A stretch of 64,000 bases of DNA, taken from the NCBI RefSeq assembly GCF_000761445.1, contig NZ_KN196470.1:2892968-2956967 (forward strand), in the 5' to 3' direction. The first letter of the stretch is position 1, and every line of letters begins with the position of its first letter. The DNA comes from Oleiagrimonas soli. Its GTDB lineage: Bacteria; Pseudomonadota; Gammaproteobacteria; Xanthomonadales; Rhodanobacteraceae. Shown here one piece after another: positions 49,553-60,494 of the stretch. The translations under genes were made by a program, and so were the position numbers. A model generated the notes under the pieces. It saw only the letters and a list, made by a program, of their open reading frames with translations. It did not search any database and had not been told where the DNA came from.

Positions 49553-52399
49553 ATGATTCTCAAGCGCAATCTGCTGAGCGCCGCGCTGGCGTCGGCCATG
49601 CTGATGACCGCCACCGGCGCTTATGCAGCGCAGCCGGCCACCCAGGCTGACAACGGCCAGGCAAACCAGAACACCACCAAGAAGGCCGACAAGAAAGACC
49701 AGAAGAAGCGCGCCGAGGCGACCAAGCTGAGCGCCGTCGAAGTCACCGGCTTTGCCAGCAGCGTGCAGAACTCCATCGCCACGCAGCGCAACTCGGATGT
49801 GATCGTCGAGGCGGTCTCCGCCGAACAGATCGGCAAGCTTCCCGGCACCTCCATCGCCGACTCGCTGGGCCGTCTGCCCGGCCTCGCGGTGCAGCGCCTG
49901 AACGGCCGCCCGCAGGTGCTGACCATCCACGGCCTCGGTCCGGACTTCAGCACGGCGTTGGTCAACGGTCGCCAGCAGGTCAGCACCGGCAACAACCGCG
50001 GCGTGCAGTTCGATCAGTATCCGGCCAGCTGGTTCAACAGCGTGCAGGTGCATCTGAGCCCCGCGGCGGGCCTGATCGGACAGGGCATGGCCGGCACGGT
50101 GGACATGCACACCATCCGTCCGCTCGAACAGGACAAGCCGATCGCCGCGTTCAACGCCAGCTACATCTGGAACAGCCTGAAACAGGTTGCTCCGGGCAAT
50201 GGCGTCAGCGACAAGGGGTACAAGGTCAACGGCGTGTGGGTTCACCAGTTCGCCGATCGCACCTTCGGCGTGACGCTCGGTATCGACATGGAGTCCAACC
50301 CGACCCAGATTCAGCACCAGGCACCCTGGGGCTACCCGACCGATAATTCGGCCGCGGGCGGTAACGGGCTAATCGGCGGTTCCAAGAACTACGCTACTTC
50401 GGACCTGTTCAAGCGCACCGGCGTGCTGGCCACATTGCAGTTCCAGCCCAGCGAGAACTTTACCAGCACGCTGGACATGACCTACGACCGCTTCCACGAC
50501 CGTCAGCAGTCCAAGGGCATCGAGTTCCCTCTGGCCTGGGGCAACGCCCAGCTCGATCCGGGCTACACCGTGCAGGACGGCCTGATCACCAGCGGCACGT
50601 TCTCGCACGTCAAGCCGGTCATCCGCAACGACTACAACCGCTCGCTGTCGAAGGTCTACAACGTCGGCTGGAACAACAAGTGGCGCATCAACGAAGACTG
50701 GTCGGTCGAAGCGGACGCCAGCGTCTCGCATGCCGATCGTCGTGACGCCTTCATCGAAAGCTATGCCGGCACGGCTTACGGCGCCGACAACGGTCCGTTC
50801 GACACCCTGAACTTCAACCAGGGCAGCGGCGGCCTGTGGCAGCTGAACAACGCGCTCGACTACAGCCCGAGCCAAGTCGTGCTGACCGACCCGCAGGGTT
50901 GGGGCGGCGGCAGCGGTCTGGTGCAGGCCGGCTTCGTCAATGCACCGCATGTAGTCGACCGTATCGCCGACCTGCGCCTCAGCGCCGAGCGCAGCTTCGT
51001 CGAAGGCCCGATCGCCAGCGTGAAGTTCGGCATCGACCGCGAAACCCGCAACAAGAGCTTCAACATCCAGCAGCGCTTCCTGGTACCCAACAACGGCGAC
51101 ATGACGTACACCACCTCGCCGTGGGGTGCGCAGACGCTGCCGATGCCTTCGGACGCGTTCGCCGCCAACCAGCTCGGCTTCATGGGCGTCGGCCCGCTGC
51201 CGATCTACGATCCGATTGAGCTGATCAAGAACGGCACCTACGATCAGGTTCCGGTCTACCAGTCCAGTCTGCCGATGCCGCCGAACTGGAAGGTGCACGA
51301 GAAGGACACCACGCCGTACGTGCAGTTCAACCTGGACACGCAGCTCGGCAACTTCCCGCTGCGCGGCAACTTCGGCATCCAGGTCGCGCACACGACGCAG
51401 GATTCCGACGGCGGTCGCGTCGCGGCCGGCAGCTCGTACGTGGGCGAAACGGTGGTCATCCCGGTGTCCGGCGGCACGTCCTACACGCGCTACCTGCCGA
51501 GCTTGAACCTGGTGCTCGGTCTGACCGACACCACTGACGTGCGCTTCGGCGCCGCGCGTACCATGGCGCGTCCGCGCATGGATCAGATGAACGCCAGCTT
51601 CGCGATCAACACCAACAACAGCAACCTGGCGTCGAGCGATCCGAACAACGCGTACTTCAGCAGCAATGCCGGCAATCCGAAGCTGTTGCCGTCGATGGCG
51701 CAGAACTACAACTTGAGCATCGAGCACTATTTTGGCGACAGCAAGGGCTATATGTCGCTGTCGGGCTACTTCCTCAAGCTGAGCGATTACATCAATCCGT
51801 CGACCTCCGTGCTGACGAACTTCTCGCAGTTCGTGGATTCCTACCTGACGCCGGCTCAGCAACAGCAGCTAGGTTCGCAGACGGGTATCGCCACGGTGCC
51901 GACCAACAGCGGCCGCGGCTACGTGAAGGGCGTGCAGGGTGTGCTGAACACGCCGCTGGGCCTGTTCACGCCAGCGCTCGACGGTTTCGGCGTGATCTTC
52001 TCCGGCAATCTGACCAAGAGCTCGATCGTGTACGACGGCAACCCCAATCCGATCACGGTGCCGGGCCTGTCCGAGCATGTGGTCAACAATACGATCTACT
52101 ACGAACACAGCGGCTTCCAGGCCCGCGTGAGCCAGAACTACCGCAGCAGCTTCCTGGGCCGCGTCTACGGCATCAGCGCGTCGCGTATCGAACAGACCAT
52201 CAAGGGTGGCAGCACCTACGATGCGCAGATCAGCTACACGCTGCAGAGCGGTCCGATGAAGGGCATGACCTTCCTGCTGCAGGGCTCGAACCTGTCCAAC
52301 GAGAAGTTCGTCACCTACCAGAACCACGACCCGCGTCAGGTGTTGACCTGGGAGAACTACGGTCGTCGTTACGAAGTGGGCGTGTCCTACAAGTTCTGA
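49553..52399 (+). CDS. TonB-dependent outer-membrane receptor, probably for maltodextrin
   Basis: This 948-residue receptor has a signal peptide ending at 'TGAYA', a Lys/Ala/Asp-rich linker, a TonB-box-like 'AVEVTGFASS' (about 61-70), a plug domain ('GTSIADSLGRLPGLAVQRLNGRPQVL') and a 22-strand barrel that ends in Phe. The start 'VEVTGF..S...S...QR' is typical of the large carbohydrate-receptor group in xanthomonads and caulobacters. It carries oligosaccharide across the outer membrane using TonB energy. A GGGGAGGA site precedes the ATG. A strong terminator follows 31 bp after the stop. The substrate is inferred from the neighbouring alpha-glucosidases. Confidence 0.92.
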   Translation: MILKRNLLSAALASAMLMTATGAYAAQPATQADNGQANQNTTKKADKKDQKKRAEATKLSAVEVTGFASSVQNSIATQRNSDVIVEAVSAEQIGKLPGTSIADSLGRLPGLAVQRLNGRPQVLTIHGLGPDFSTALVNGRQQVSTGNNRGVQFDQYPASWFNSVQVHLSPAAGLIGQGMAGTVDMHTIRPLEQDKPIAAFNASYIWNSLKQVAPGNGVSDKGYKVNGVWVHQFADRTFGVTLGIDMESNPTQIQHQAPWGYPTDNSAAGGNGLIGGSKNYATSDLFKRTGVLATLQFQPSENFTSTLDMTYDRFHDRQQSKGIEFPLAWGNAQLDPGYTVQDGLITSGTFSHVKPVIRNDYNRSLSKVYNVGWNNKWRINEDWSVEADASVSHADRRDAFIESYAGTAYGADNGPFDTLNFNQGSGGLWQLNNALDYSPSQVVLTDPQGWGGGSGLVQAGFVNAPHVVDRIADLRLSAERSFVEGPIASVKFGIDRETRNKSFNIQQRFLVPNNGDMTYTTSPWGAQTLPMPSDAFAANQLGFMGVGPLPIYDPIELIKNGTYDQVPVYQSSLPMPPNWKVHEKDTTPYVQFNLDTQLGNFPLRGNFGIQVAHTTQDSDGGRVAAGSSYVGETVVIPVSGGTSYTRYLPSLNLVLGLTDTTDVRFGAARTMARPRMDQMNASFAINTNNSNLASSDPNNAYFSSNAGNPKLLPSMAQNYNLSIEHYFGDSKGYMSLSGYFLKLSDYINPSTSVLTNFSQFVDSYLTPAQQQQLGSQTGIATVPTNSGRGYVKGVQGVLNTPLGLFTPALDGFGVIFSGNLTKSSIVYDGNPNPITVPGLSEHVVNNTIYYEHSGFQARVSQNYRSSFLGRVYGISASRIEQTIKGGSTYDAQISYTLQSGPMKGMTFLLQGSNLSNEKFVTYQNHDPRQVLTWENYGRRYEVGVSYKF

Positions 52400-52430
52400 T
52401 AAGCACCACCTCCCCGGCTTTGCCCGGACA

Positions 52431-52465
52431 AGCCCCGTTGCTAGCATCAACGGGGCTTTTTTTTT
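52431..52465 (+). terminator. Very strong intrinsic terminator after the receptor gene
   Basis: A perfect 10-bp stem (AGCCCCGTTG/CAACGGGGCT) with a 7-nt loop is followed by nine T residues (52457-52465). It stands only 37 nt before the start of the next co-directional gene. Confidence 0.95.
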
Positions 52466-52502
52466 GCCCGCCGGTACGGCCCGCCGCCAAGGGAACGAAC
52501 GC

Positions 52503-54032
52503 ATGAACGCATCTCCGATCCGACGTGTAGTCATCCTCGGCGGCGGCACCGCCGGATGGATCAGCGCTGCCCTGCTGGGCCGCGCCTTCGGGTCGCGGCT
52601 GGCGATTCGCCTGATCGAGTCCGACGCCATCGGCACCGTCGGCGTGGGCGAGGCGACGATCCCGCAGATTCAGCACATCAACCGCTTCCTCGGCCTCGAC
52701 GAGCGCGAAGTGCTGAAGGCCAGTCAGGGCACCTACAAGCTCGGCATCCAGTTCAACGACTGGGGGCGCGTCGGCGACAGCTATCTGCACGCCTTCGGCG
52801 ACATCGGTCTGCCGCTCGGCCTGATTCCGTTCCAGCACTACTGGCTGCGCGACAGACAGGAACGCTCTGCCGCCGCGAGCCAAGGCGCGGCGGAACTGTG
52901 GGCCTACTCGATCAACGCACGCGCCTGCCACGCCGGGCGGATGGCACGGATGGAACGCATCGGCGACACGCCGCTGACCGGTCTGCGTCACGCCTATCAC
53001 CTGGACGCCGGGCTCTACGCCCGCTTCCTGCGCGCACAGTGCGACCCGACCGTCGTGCAGCGCATCGAAGGCAAAGTCGTCGACGTGGCGCTGCGCGAGG
53101 ACGACGGCTTCATCCAATCCCTGCTTCTCGAAAGCGGCGAGCGCATCGAGGGCGACCTGTTCATCGATTGCTCGGGCTTCCGCGGTCTGCTGATCGAGGA
53201 AACCCTGCACGCCGGCTACGACGATTGGAAACACTGGCTGCCCTGCGACCGCGCGATGGCCGTGGCCAGCACGCGCGTCGCGCCGATGCGCCCGTACACT
53301 CAGGCGAGCGCACGCGCGGCAGGCTGGCAATGGCGCATCCCGTTGCAACACCGCAGCGGCAACGGGCACGTCTACAGCAGCGACTTCATCAGTGACGACG
53401 AAGCCACTGCCACACTGCTCAGCCATCTCGAAGGCGAAGCGATGGGCGAGCCGCGACCGCTGCGCTTCCAAACCGGTTGCCGACGCCGTTTCTGGCACCG
53501 CAATTGCATCGCCATCGGCCTCGCCGCCGGCTTCATGGAACCGCTGGAATCGACCGGCATCCATCTGATCCAGTCCGCCGTGAGCCGATTGATTTCGCTG
53601 TTCCCGGACAGTGCCTTCGATGCCGCGATGATCGACGCATACAATCGCCAGACACGCTTCGAATACGAGCGCATCCGCGATTTCCTGATCCTGCACTACC
53701 GCGCTACCGAACGCCGCGACACGCCGTTCTGGCGGCACTGCGCGCAGATCGAGCCGCCCGAAAGCCTGCGTCGCAAGTTGGACGTCTTCCGTGCCAGCGC
53801 GCAACTCTTCCGTGACGGCGAGGAGCTGTTCACCGACGTCGGCTGGCTGCAGGTGCTGATCGGCCAGCATGTGCAACCGCAGCGCCATCATCCGCTCGCC
53901 AACGCCGTCACGCCGGCGCAGCTGGACGAATTCCTGACGCACATCCGCACCCTGCTCGATCGCGCGATCGACAGCATGCCGTCGCACGATGCGTTCATCG
54001 AACGGCACTGCAAGGCGCCGCCCTTGCCCTGA
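52503..54032 (+). CDS. Flavin-dependent tryptophan-halogenase-like protein
   Basis: This 509-residue flavoprotein of the tryptophan halogenase family has the FAD loop GGGTAG (13-18), 'GVGEATIP' (47-54), the halogenase lysine K79 at the same number as in PrnA/RebH, the W275-Q-W277-R-I-P280 signature that separates halogenases from monooxygenases, and E349 in 'PLESTGIHL'. All key residues for halogenation of an aromatic substrate are therefore present. A separate flavin reductase would be needed and none is in the window. Members are often encoded beside TonB-dependent receptors in xanthomonads and some have been shown to brominate indole, but the natural substrate is unknown. The start at 52503 follows AGGGAA. 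Confidence 0.9.
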   Translation: MNASPIRRVVILGGGTAGWISAALLGRAFGSRLAIRLIESDAIGTVGVGEATIPQIQHINRFLGLDEREVLKASQGTYKLGIQFNDWGRVGDSYLHAFGDIGLPLGLIPFQHYWLRDRQERSAAASQGAAELWAYSINARACHAGRMARMERIGDTPLTGLRHAYHLDAGLYARFLRAQCDPTVVQRIEGKVVDVALREDDGFIQSLLLESGERIEGDLFIDCSGFRGLLIEETLHAGYDDWKHWLPCDRAMAVASTRVAPMRPYTQASARAAGWQWRIPLQHRSGNGHVYSSDFISDDEATATLLSHLEGEAMGEPRPLRFQTGCRRRFWHRNCIAIGLAAGFMEPLESTGIHLIQSAVSRLISLFPDSAFDAAMIDAYNRQTRFEYERIRDFLILHYRATERRDTPFWRHCAQIEPPESLRRKLDVFRASAQLFRDGEELFTDVGWLQVLIGQHVQPQRHHPLANAVTPAQLDEFLTHIRTLLDRAIDSMPSHDAFIERHCKAPPLP

Positions 54033-54036
54033 GTTC

Positions 54037-54050
54037 TGCAATCGTTTGCA
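54037..54050. promoter_or_regulatory. Degenerate LacI-type palindrome
   Basis: TGCAATCGTTTGCA has a central CG and agrees with the local operator consensus at 11 of 14 positions. It lies 57 bp (centre to centre) upstream of operator 3 and directly after the halogenase stop. Confidence 0.4.
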
Positions 54051-54093
54051 GGCTGCTGCGACGCAGCACGCCGAAACCCGCGAAAAATCGCAA

Positions 54094-54107
54094 TGAATAC
54101 GTATGCG
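54094..54107. promoter_or_regulatory. LacI-type operator 3 (GH31 operon)
   Basis: TGAATACGTATGCG matches the operator consensus at 13 of 14 positions. It stands 132 bp upstream of the small secreted-protein gene that leads the GH31-GH13 unit. Confidence 0.7.
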
Positions 54108-54238
54108 AAGCCGCGAATTCGGGCGCTGCAGACATTCAACCGTGGCATCGTAGACGGTGCGCTGCGCGTGCCTGCGCGCGGCAGGGGGAATCCATTCGTT
54201 TCGCCGGTTGCACCCCGCCGACACGCCCGGAGTACGTC

Positions 54239-54652
54239 ATGCCGAACCGTCGCCAGATCCTGATCGTCGCCTCGCTCGGGCTGTGCGCGGTCGGCATCTC
54301 ATCGGTGCATGCCGCAGCCGCGGCGCTTACGGCATCGACCGCCCTATCCGCATCGCCAGTCGTGTTCCAGAACAAGGTCACGCGCTCGTTCCACGACGGC
54401 ATCGGCGACAGCAACGGCATCGGCGACAGCAACGACCTCGGCGCCAAGCTCGACACTCCGAAGCCGCCAGACCTGAGCGGACCGCAACGGGCGTCGATCG
54501 CGCCCTCCCCCGGCGGTCGCGGCTACCACGTCGCCGACGATGCCATGCTCCGCGACCGCACGCGTCTGCCCGACTCCACCACCGCGCTCCTGCCATCGAC
54601 CGACCGTGTCGATGCGCAACCGGTGACGCACGACCGAAGGTTTTCATCATGA
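54239..54652 (+). CDS. Small secreted protein of unknown function
   Basis: This 137-residue protein matches no family I know. It has a credible Sec signal peptide (basic MPNRRQ start, hydrophobic 7-22, cleavage near 'SVHA') and then a low-complexity Ala/Ser/Thr stretch. A tandem GIGDSN-GIGDSN repeat (about 54-65) and a Pro/Asp/Arg-rich tail follow. Codon third positions are GC-rich like true genes here. Its stop overlaps the GH31 ATG (ATGA), so it is either a genuine small periplasmic partner or a leader for coupled translation. It is the first gene after operator 3. Confidence 0.5.
   Translation: MPNRRQILIVASLGLCAVGISSVHAAAAALTASTALSASPVVFQNKVTRSFHDGIGDSNGIGDSNDLGAKLDTPKPPDLSGPQRASIAPSPGGRGYHVADDAMLRDRTRLPDSTTALLPSTDRVDAQPVTHDRRFSS
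54398..54433 (+). repeat. 18-bp perfect tandem duplication inside the small secreted-protein gene
   Basis: GGCATCGGCGACAGCAAC occurs twice in direct succession and encodes two GIGDSN units. The unit length is a multiple of three, so copy-number change would keep the frame. Confidence 0.85.
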
Positions 54653-57006
54653 CCCACGCTTTCCGTTCGTTCTGCAGCGCCCTCCTGATCGGCGCGCTGG
54701 CTTCGCATCCAGCCGCGGCGGCGCATGCCCCCCCGCCATCTGCGATCGCGACGGCGAAGCACCGCACCCATGGCGTCGACCTGCCGATGTCCCAGGGCAC
54801 GCTATCGCTGCAGCTGATACGCGCCAACGTGCTGCGCGTGCATTTCGCGCCCGAGGGCAAGCGCACCCCGCCAACCCTGGTGATGGCGCCGGATACATCG
54901 GACTCTGACGCCGGACCGACACAGGTCTACCGATCGAAGCGAGAAGTGGTGCTGCGCAGCACGCAGTTGCAGGTGGTGCTCGATCGCGTCCACGGCACGC
55001 TCACCGTGCGCCTTCCGGGTGCGACCCAGCCGCTGCTGACCCAAACCGATCTCGGCGCACTCGCGCGCGGTCGCATTGCCGTCGGCTTTGCGGCGGGCGC
55101 GCCGCTGTACGGCATCGGCAGCTTCGATGCCTTCGAGAACGCCGGCGCGGATCTCCTGCGCACGGGCACGCAGATCGCCAAGGCCGGACACCAGGGGCAT
55201 GCCGGCGCGCCGCTGGTATGGAGCACGGACGGTTTCGCCGTGCTGGTCGACAGCAAGGGCGCCAGCTTCGATCTCGGCAGCGACGAGCTCAGCGTCGACA
55301 AGCTCTCGCGCCCGGACGCCACCTACTACCTGATCGCGGGTGAACCCAAGGCGATCTTCGCCGCCGTCGCCGACCTCAGCGGCCACGCGCAGCTGTTCCC
55401 GAAATGGGCGATGGGCTTCACCAACAGCCAGTGGGGCATCGACCAGAAGGAGCTGCTGGACATCGTCCGTACCTACCGCACCAAGCACATCCCCATCGAC
55501 AACTTCACCCTCGACTTCGACTGGAAGGCCTGGGGCGAGGATCACTACGGCGAATTCCGCTGGAATCCGGTGAAGTTTCCCGACGGGCCTTCCGGCCAGC
55601 TCGCCAAGGAGCTGGCGGCCGAAGGCATGCAGCTAACCGGCATCATGAAACCGCGCATCCACGTGGACACCGTGGAAGGCCGCTACGCCACCGATCACGA
55701 TCTTTGGGTGCCCGGCGAGAAGGTCAGCGACGACTATTTCTCGCACAAGCCGGTCAAGGACGTCGATTTCGACCTGCCGCTGACGCGTACCTGGTTCGGC
55801 GATCTGGCGATGAAGTACGCCTTCGACCAGGGCATCGTCGGCTGGTGGAACGACGAGGCCGACGAGACCGGCGACGACACCCAGTTCCTCAACATGCAGC
55901 GCTCGTTGTACGACGCGCAGCGCAAGCACACCGACGTGCGTGTGTGGTCGGTCAACCGCAACTTCTGGCTCGGCTCGCAGCGCTACGCCTACGGCCTGTG
56001 GTCGGGCGACATCGAGACCGGCTTCGCCAGCATGGCCGGCCAGCGCCAGCGCATGCTCGCCTCCGTCGACGTCGGCGCGATGTTGTGGGGCATGGACACG
56101 GGCGGCTTCAAGGGCCATCCGTCGAACGAGAACTACGCGCGCTGGATGCAGTTCGCCGCCTTCGTGCCGATCTTCCGCGTGCACGGCGTGTTCGGCGAGA
56201 AGCGTCAGCCGTGGCATTACGGCGACAAGGCCGAACGCGCCGCCACCGCCGCCATCCGCCTGCGCTACCGCCTGCTGCCCTACGTCTACGCCTACGCCTG
56301 GCAGTACCACGCCCACGGCGTCGGCCTGGTGCGCCCGCTGACCTTCGACTGGCCGCACGATCCAAAAGTGCGCAACGACGTCGACGCGTGGATGTTCGGC
56401 GAAAGTCTGCTGGTGTCGCCCGTGGTGCAGCAGGGCCAGACGCACAAGCAAATCTACCTGCCCGCCGGTGCCTGGACCGACTGGTTCACCGGCAAGCGCT
56501 ACGCCGGCGGTCAGACCGTCACGCTCGACGTCGACAGCACGAACTGGAGCGACATCCCGCTGTTCATCCGTCAGGGCGCGATCATTCCGACCCAGCCGGT
56601 CATGGACTACGTCGATCAGCATCCGGTGCCGACGGTGTCGGTGGACGTGTTCCCGGCCACGCACGCCACGCACTTCGATTACTACGACGATGACGGCCGT
56701 ACCTACGCCTACGAGCGCGGCGTCTACTATCTGCAGCGCATGGACACGCAACGCCGCGCCGACGGCAGCGTGCGCTTCGCGCTCGCCGCGCCGACCGGCA
56801 GCTACGCGCCGGCCCTGCGGCACTACCTGGTGAAGATCCACGGCACCGCGGCCCATGCAGTCGCCGGTCTGTCCCATCGCTACGCCGATCTCAAGGCCCT
56901 GCGCCAGGCCGATGGCGAAGGCTGGGCCACCGGCAGCGACCGCTACGGTCCGGTGACCTGGATCCGCATGAACGCACGGCACGCGCAGTCGATCACGCTG
57001 CGCTGA
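54649..57006 (+). CDS. GH31 alpha-glucosidase family protein (exported)
   Basis: This 785-residue GH31 enzyme has a signal peptide (cleavage near 'HPAAAAHA'), an N-terminal beta-sandwich (about 45-235), a catalytic (beta/alpha)8 barrel and C-terminal beta-domains. The nucleophile is D402 in 'GWWNDEADE', which fits the GH31 WxDxxE pattern in a WNDE form, and the acid/base is D454 in 'WSGDIETGF'. GH31 enzymes of this length hydrolyse or transglycosylate alpha-linked glucose, including maltose, isomaltose or alpha-1,3 linkages; which one cannot be fixed. It probably acts in the periplasm on sugars imported by the receptor. It is coupled to the small upstream gene. Confidence 0.92.
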   Translation: MTHAFRSFCSALLIGALASHPAAAAHAPPPSAIATAKHRTHGVDLPMSQGTLSLQLIRANVLRVHFAPEGKRTPPTLVMAPDTSDSDAGPTQVYRSKREVVLRSTQLQVVLDRVHGTLTVRLPGATQPLLTQTDLGALARGRIAVGFAAGAPLYGIGSFDAFENAGADLLRTGTQIAKAGHQGHAGAPLVWSTDGFAVLVDSKGASFDLGSDELSVDKLSRPDATYYLIAGEPKAIFAAVADLSGHAQLFPKWAMGFTNSQWGIDQKELLDIVRTYRTKHIPIDNFTLDFDWKAWGEDHYGEFRWNPVKFPDGPSGQLAKELAAEGMQLTGIMKPRIHVDTVEGRYATDHDLWVPGEKVSDDYFSHKPVKDVDFDLPLTRTWFGDLAMKYAFDQGIVGWWNDEADETGDDTQFLNMQRSLYDAQRKHTDVRVWSVNRNFWLGSQRYAYGLWSGDIETGFASMAGQRQRMLASVDVGAMLWGMDTGGFKGHPSNENYARWMQFAAFVPIFRVHGVFGEKRQPWHYGDKAERAATAAIRLRYRLLPYVYAYAWQYHAHGVGLVRPLTFDWPHDPKVRNDVDAWMFGESLLVSPVVQQGQTHKQIYLPAGAWTDWFTGKRYAGGQTVTLDVDSTNWSDIPLFIRQGAIIPTQPVMDYVDQHPVPTVSVDVFPATHATHFDYYDDDGRTYAYERGVYYLQRMDTQRRADGSVRFALAAPTGSYAPALRHYLVKIHGTAAHAVAGLSHRYADLKALRQADGEGWATGSDRYGPVTWIRMNARHAQSITLR

Positions 57007-57180
57007 TGCCCTGAATCGATCCCATAGACCACGAGACCGCGGCCACCGGCACGCGGTCCGCCACAACGATCCGGCGGTCCACGCCGGACAGGCTCACCGC
57101 CGCGCCGGACGCGCGTCGGCAGCCACCGCAACACGGGGGAAGCTGTCGCCCACGACCCTTCACGGCCGTGCGGCGCATGA

Positions 57181-59211
<2,031 letters not shown>

Positions 59212-59302
59212 GCACGCGTTACGTCACGCCGCCCTCTCGAAAATCTCGGAAATCCATGCCGTGGATGCCTCCCTCGGTCGGGCCATAGGCACTCCCTACG
59301 GT

Positions 59303-59388
59303 CGTCATTCCTGCGAAAGCAGGAACCCAGTGACTTTCAAGCCGCTGAAAAGCAAAGACACGGGATCCCGGCTTTCGCCGGGATGACG
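59303..59388. repeat. Dispersed inverted repeat, copy 2
   Basis: This copy shares with the element at 46749-46827 the outer CGTCAT...ATGACG ends, the GCGAAAGC hairpin cores and the ACCCAG box. In the left arm the hairpin reads TCCTGC-GAAA-GCAGGA instead of CCCGGC-GAAA-GCCGGG; paired changes keep the stem. It lies between the GH13 gene and a convergent gene and may end transcription. Confidence 0.8.
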
Positions 59389-59449
59389 AACAAGGCGGTC
59401 GAGATTTCCCCGAGAAGGCGGCGTGACGATCTCTCGCCGACGCGGAAAG

Positions 59450-59869
59450 CTAGCGCAGCCAGCCGCGCGTCGCGCCCGTCCGCGCCATCCACACCAGCGC
59501 GATGGCGATCAGCAGCACCAGTCCCTGCATCGCGTACGCCGCGGCCGGAATCGTCACGCCGCGCATCATCGCGAAGATGGCCACGTCCTGCACGATTACG
59601 CCGAGCAGCGACAGCACCAGCACCGGCATCGCCCAACGCCGGCGCAGCACCAGGCCGAGACAGCCGATGGCACCGAACCACACCGCCGTCGCCGTCGCGG
59701 CGACCGCCCACGCCGGGCGTGCCGCGTACATCGCCTGCTCCGCCGCGCCCAGCTTCGCCACGTCCTCCGACGTCAACATGACGTCCATCAGATAGGCCGC
59801 GCAGCCCAGCAGATTCCACAGCAGCGCAATCACGGCCACGGGCACGAACCACTTCGGTATCCTGCTCAT
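59450..59869 (-). CDS. Four-helix membrane protein of unknown function
   Basis: This 139-residue protein has four predicted membrane helices (about 7-29, 50-73, 80-103 and 110-130) and short loops. A short loop after helix 1 carries 'TSEDVAKLGAAEQAMYAARPAW'. I recognise the general type, common in xanthomonads and often labelled loosely as a transporter, but there is no evidence for transport. It lies alone on the minus strand between the dispersed repeat and the GFA-family gene. Confidence 0.7.
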   Translation of the reverse strand: MSRIPKWFVPVAVIALLWNLLGCAAYLMDVMLTSEDVAKLGAAEQAMYAARPAWAVAATATAVWFGAIGCLGLVLRRRWAMPVLVLSLLGVIVQDVAIFAMMRGVTIPAAAYAMQGLVLLIAIALVWMARTGATRGWLR

Positions 59870-59984
59870 GTGAACTCCCCTCCGATACGTCCAGCCTGCA
59901 AGGGAAACCTACGCCTGTTACGACCACGGCGTCCATCGCCGCATTCCGCCTAGGCTGTTCGGAAGAGCACCCGAGCGCCGGCAT

Positions 59985-60425
59985 TCACGCCTGGTGCGCG
60001 CCGGTCTCCACCCACTCGACGTTCGCGATCCAGCGGGCCGAGCGACGCTCCAGGCGCACATCTTCCGTTTCGTCGCCAAGATGCGCGGACGTCATCTGGA
60101 GGCGCTCCGGGTCGACATCGACGAAGGTATGCACGTTGACCACGGCGTAGTCTCTCCCCTCGATCCGGCTGACCGCCACCGGCACCACGCCGCACTGCGC
60201 GCAGACCAGAAAATCCGCCGTCCGCGTGTCGAACGCGTAGCGCGAAACCCGGGCCGCATCGTGCACCGCGATGCGCAACACGGCCGCGGGATGCGAAGTC
60301 CACGCCGCACCATGCCGCGTACAGAACGAGCAGTCGCAGGCGCGTGCGGGAATCCGCACGGGCTCCGCTTCCCAATGCAGGGAAAAGCCGATGTTGCCGC
60401 AGTGACAACGTCCTTTCATCGCCAT
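59985..60425 (-). CDS. GFA-family (CENP-V/GFA domain) zinc protein
   Basis: This 146-residue protein has the zinc-binding cysteines of the glutathione-dependent formaldehyde-activating family: C-H-C-G near the N-terminus, C-D-C-S-F-C at about 30-35 and C-A-Q-C near residue 75. Members bind zinc and are thought to act on small S-containing adducts, but few have proven activity. The start at 60425 follows AAGGGGA. It may be co-transcribed with the VOC-family gene 69 bp upstream. Confidence 0.87.
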   Translation of the reverse strand: MAMKGRCHCGNIGFSLHWEAEPVRIPARACDCSFCTRHGAAWTSHPAAVLRIAVHDAARVSRYAFDTRTADFLVCAQCGVVPVAVSRIEGRDYAVVNVHTFVDVDPERLQMTSAHLGDETEDVRLERRSARWIANVEWVETGAHQA

Positions 60426-60494
60426 CGAGTCGATTCCCCTTCCCGCCCGGATGCGCGGACATGCCCGCTAGTGCGAAGCGTACGACCCATGCGC

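Noticed and set aside
54054-54068. TGCTGCG-A-CGCAGCA palindrome as terminator of the halogenase gene
   Set aside because: The effective loop and stem are short, with no T-tract; it may simply be part of the GC-rich control region.
54378-54866. Minus-strand frame opposite the small secreted protein and GH31 start
   Set aside because: It is Arg/Ala-rich with no signal or domain; the plus-strand genes have better start signals and coupling.
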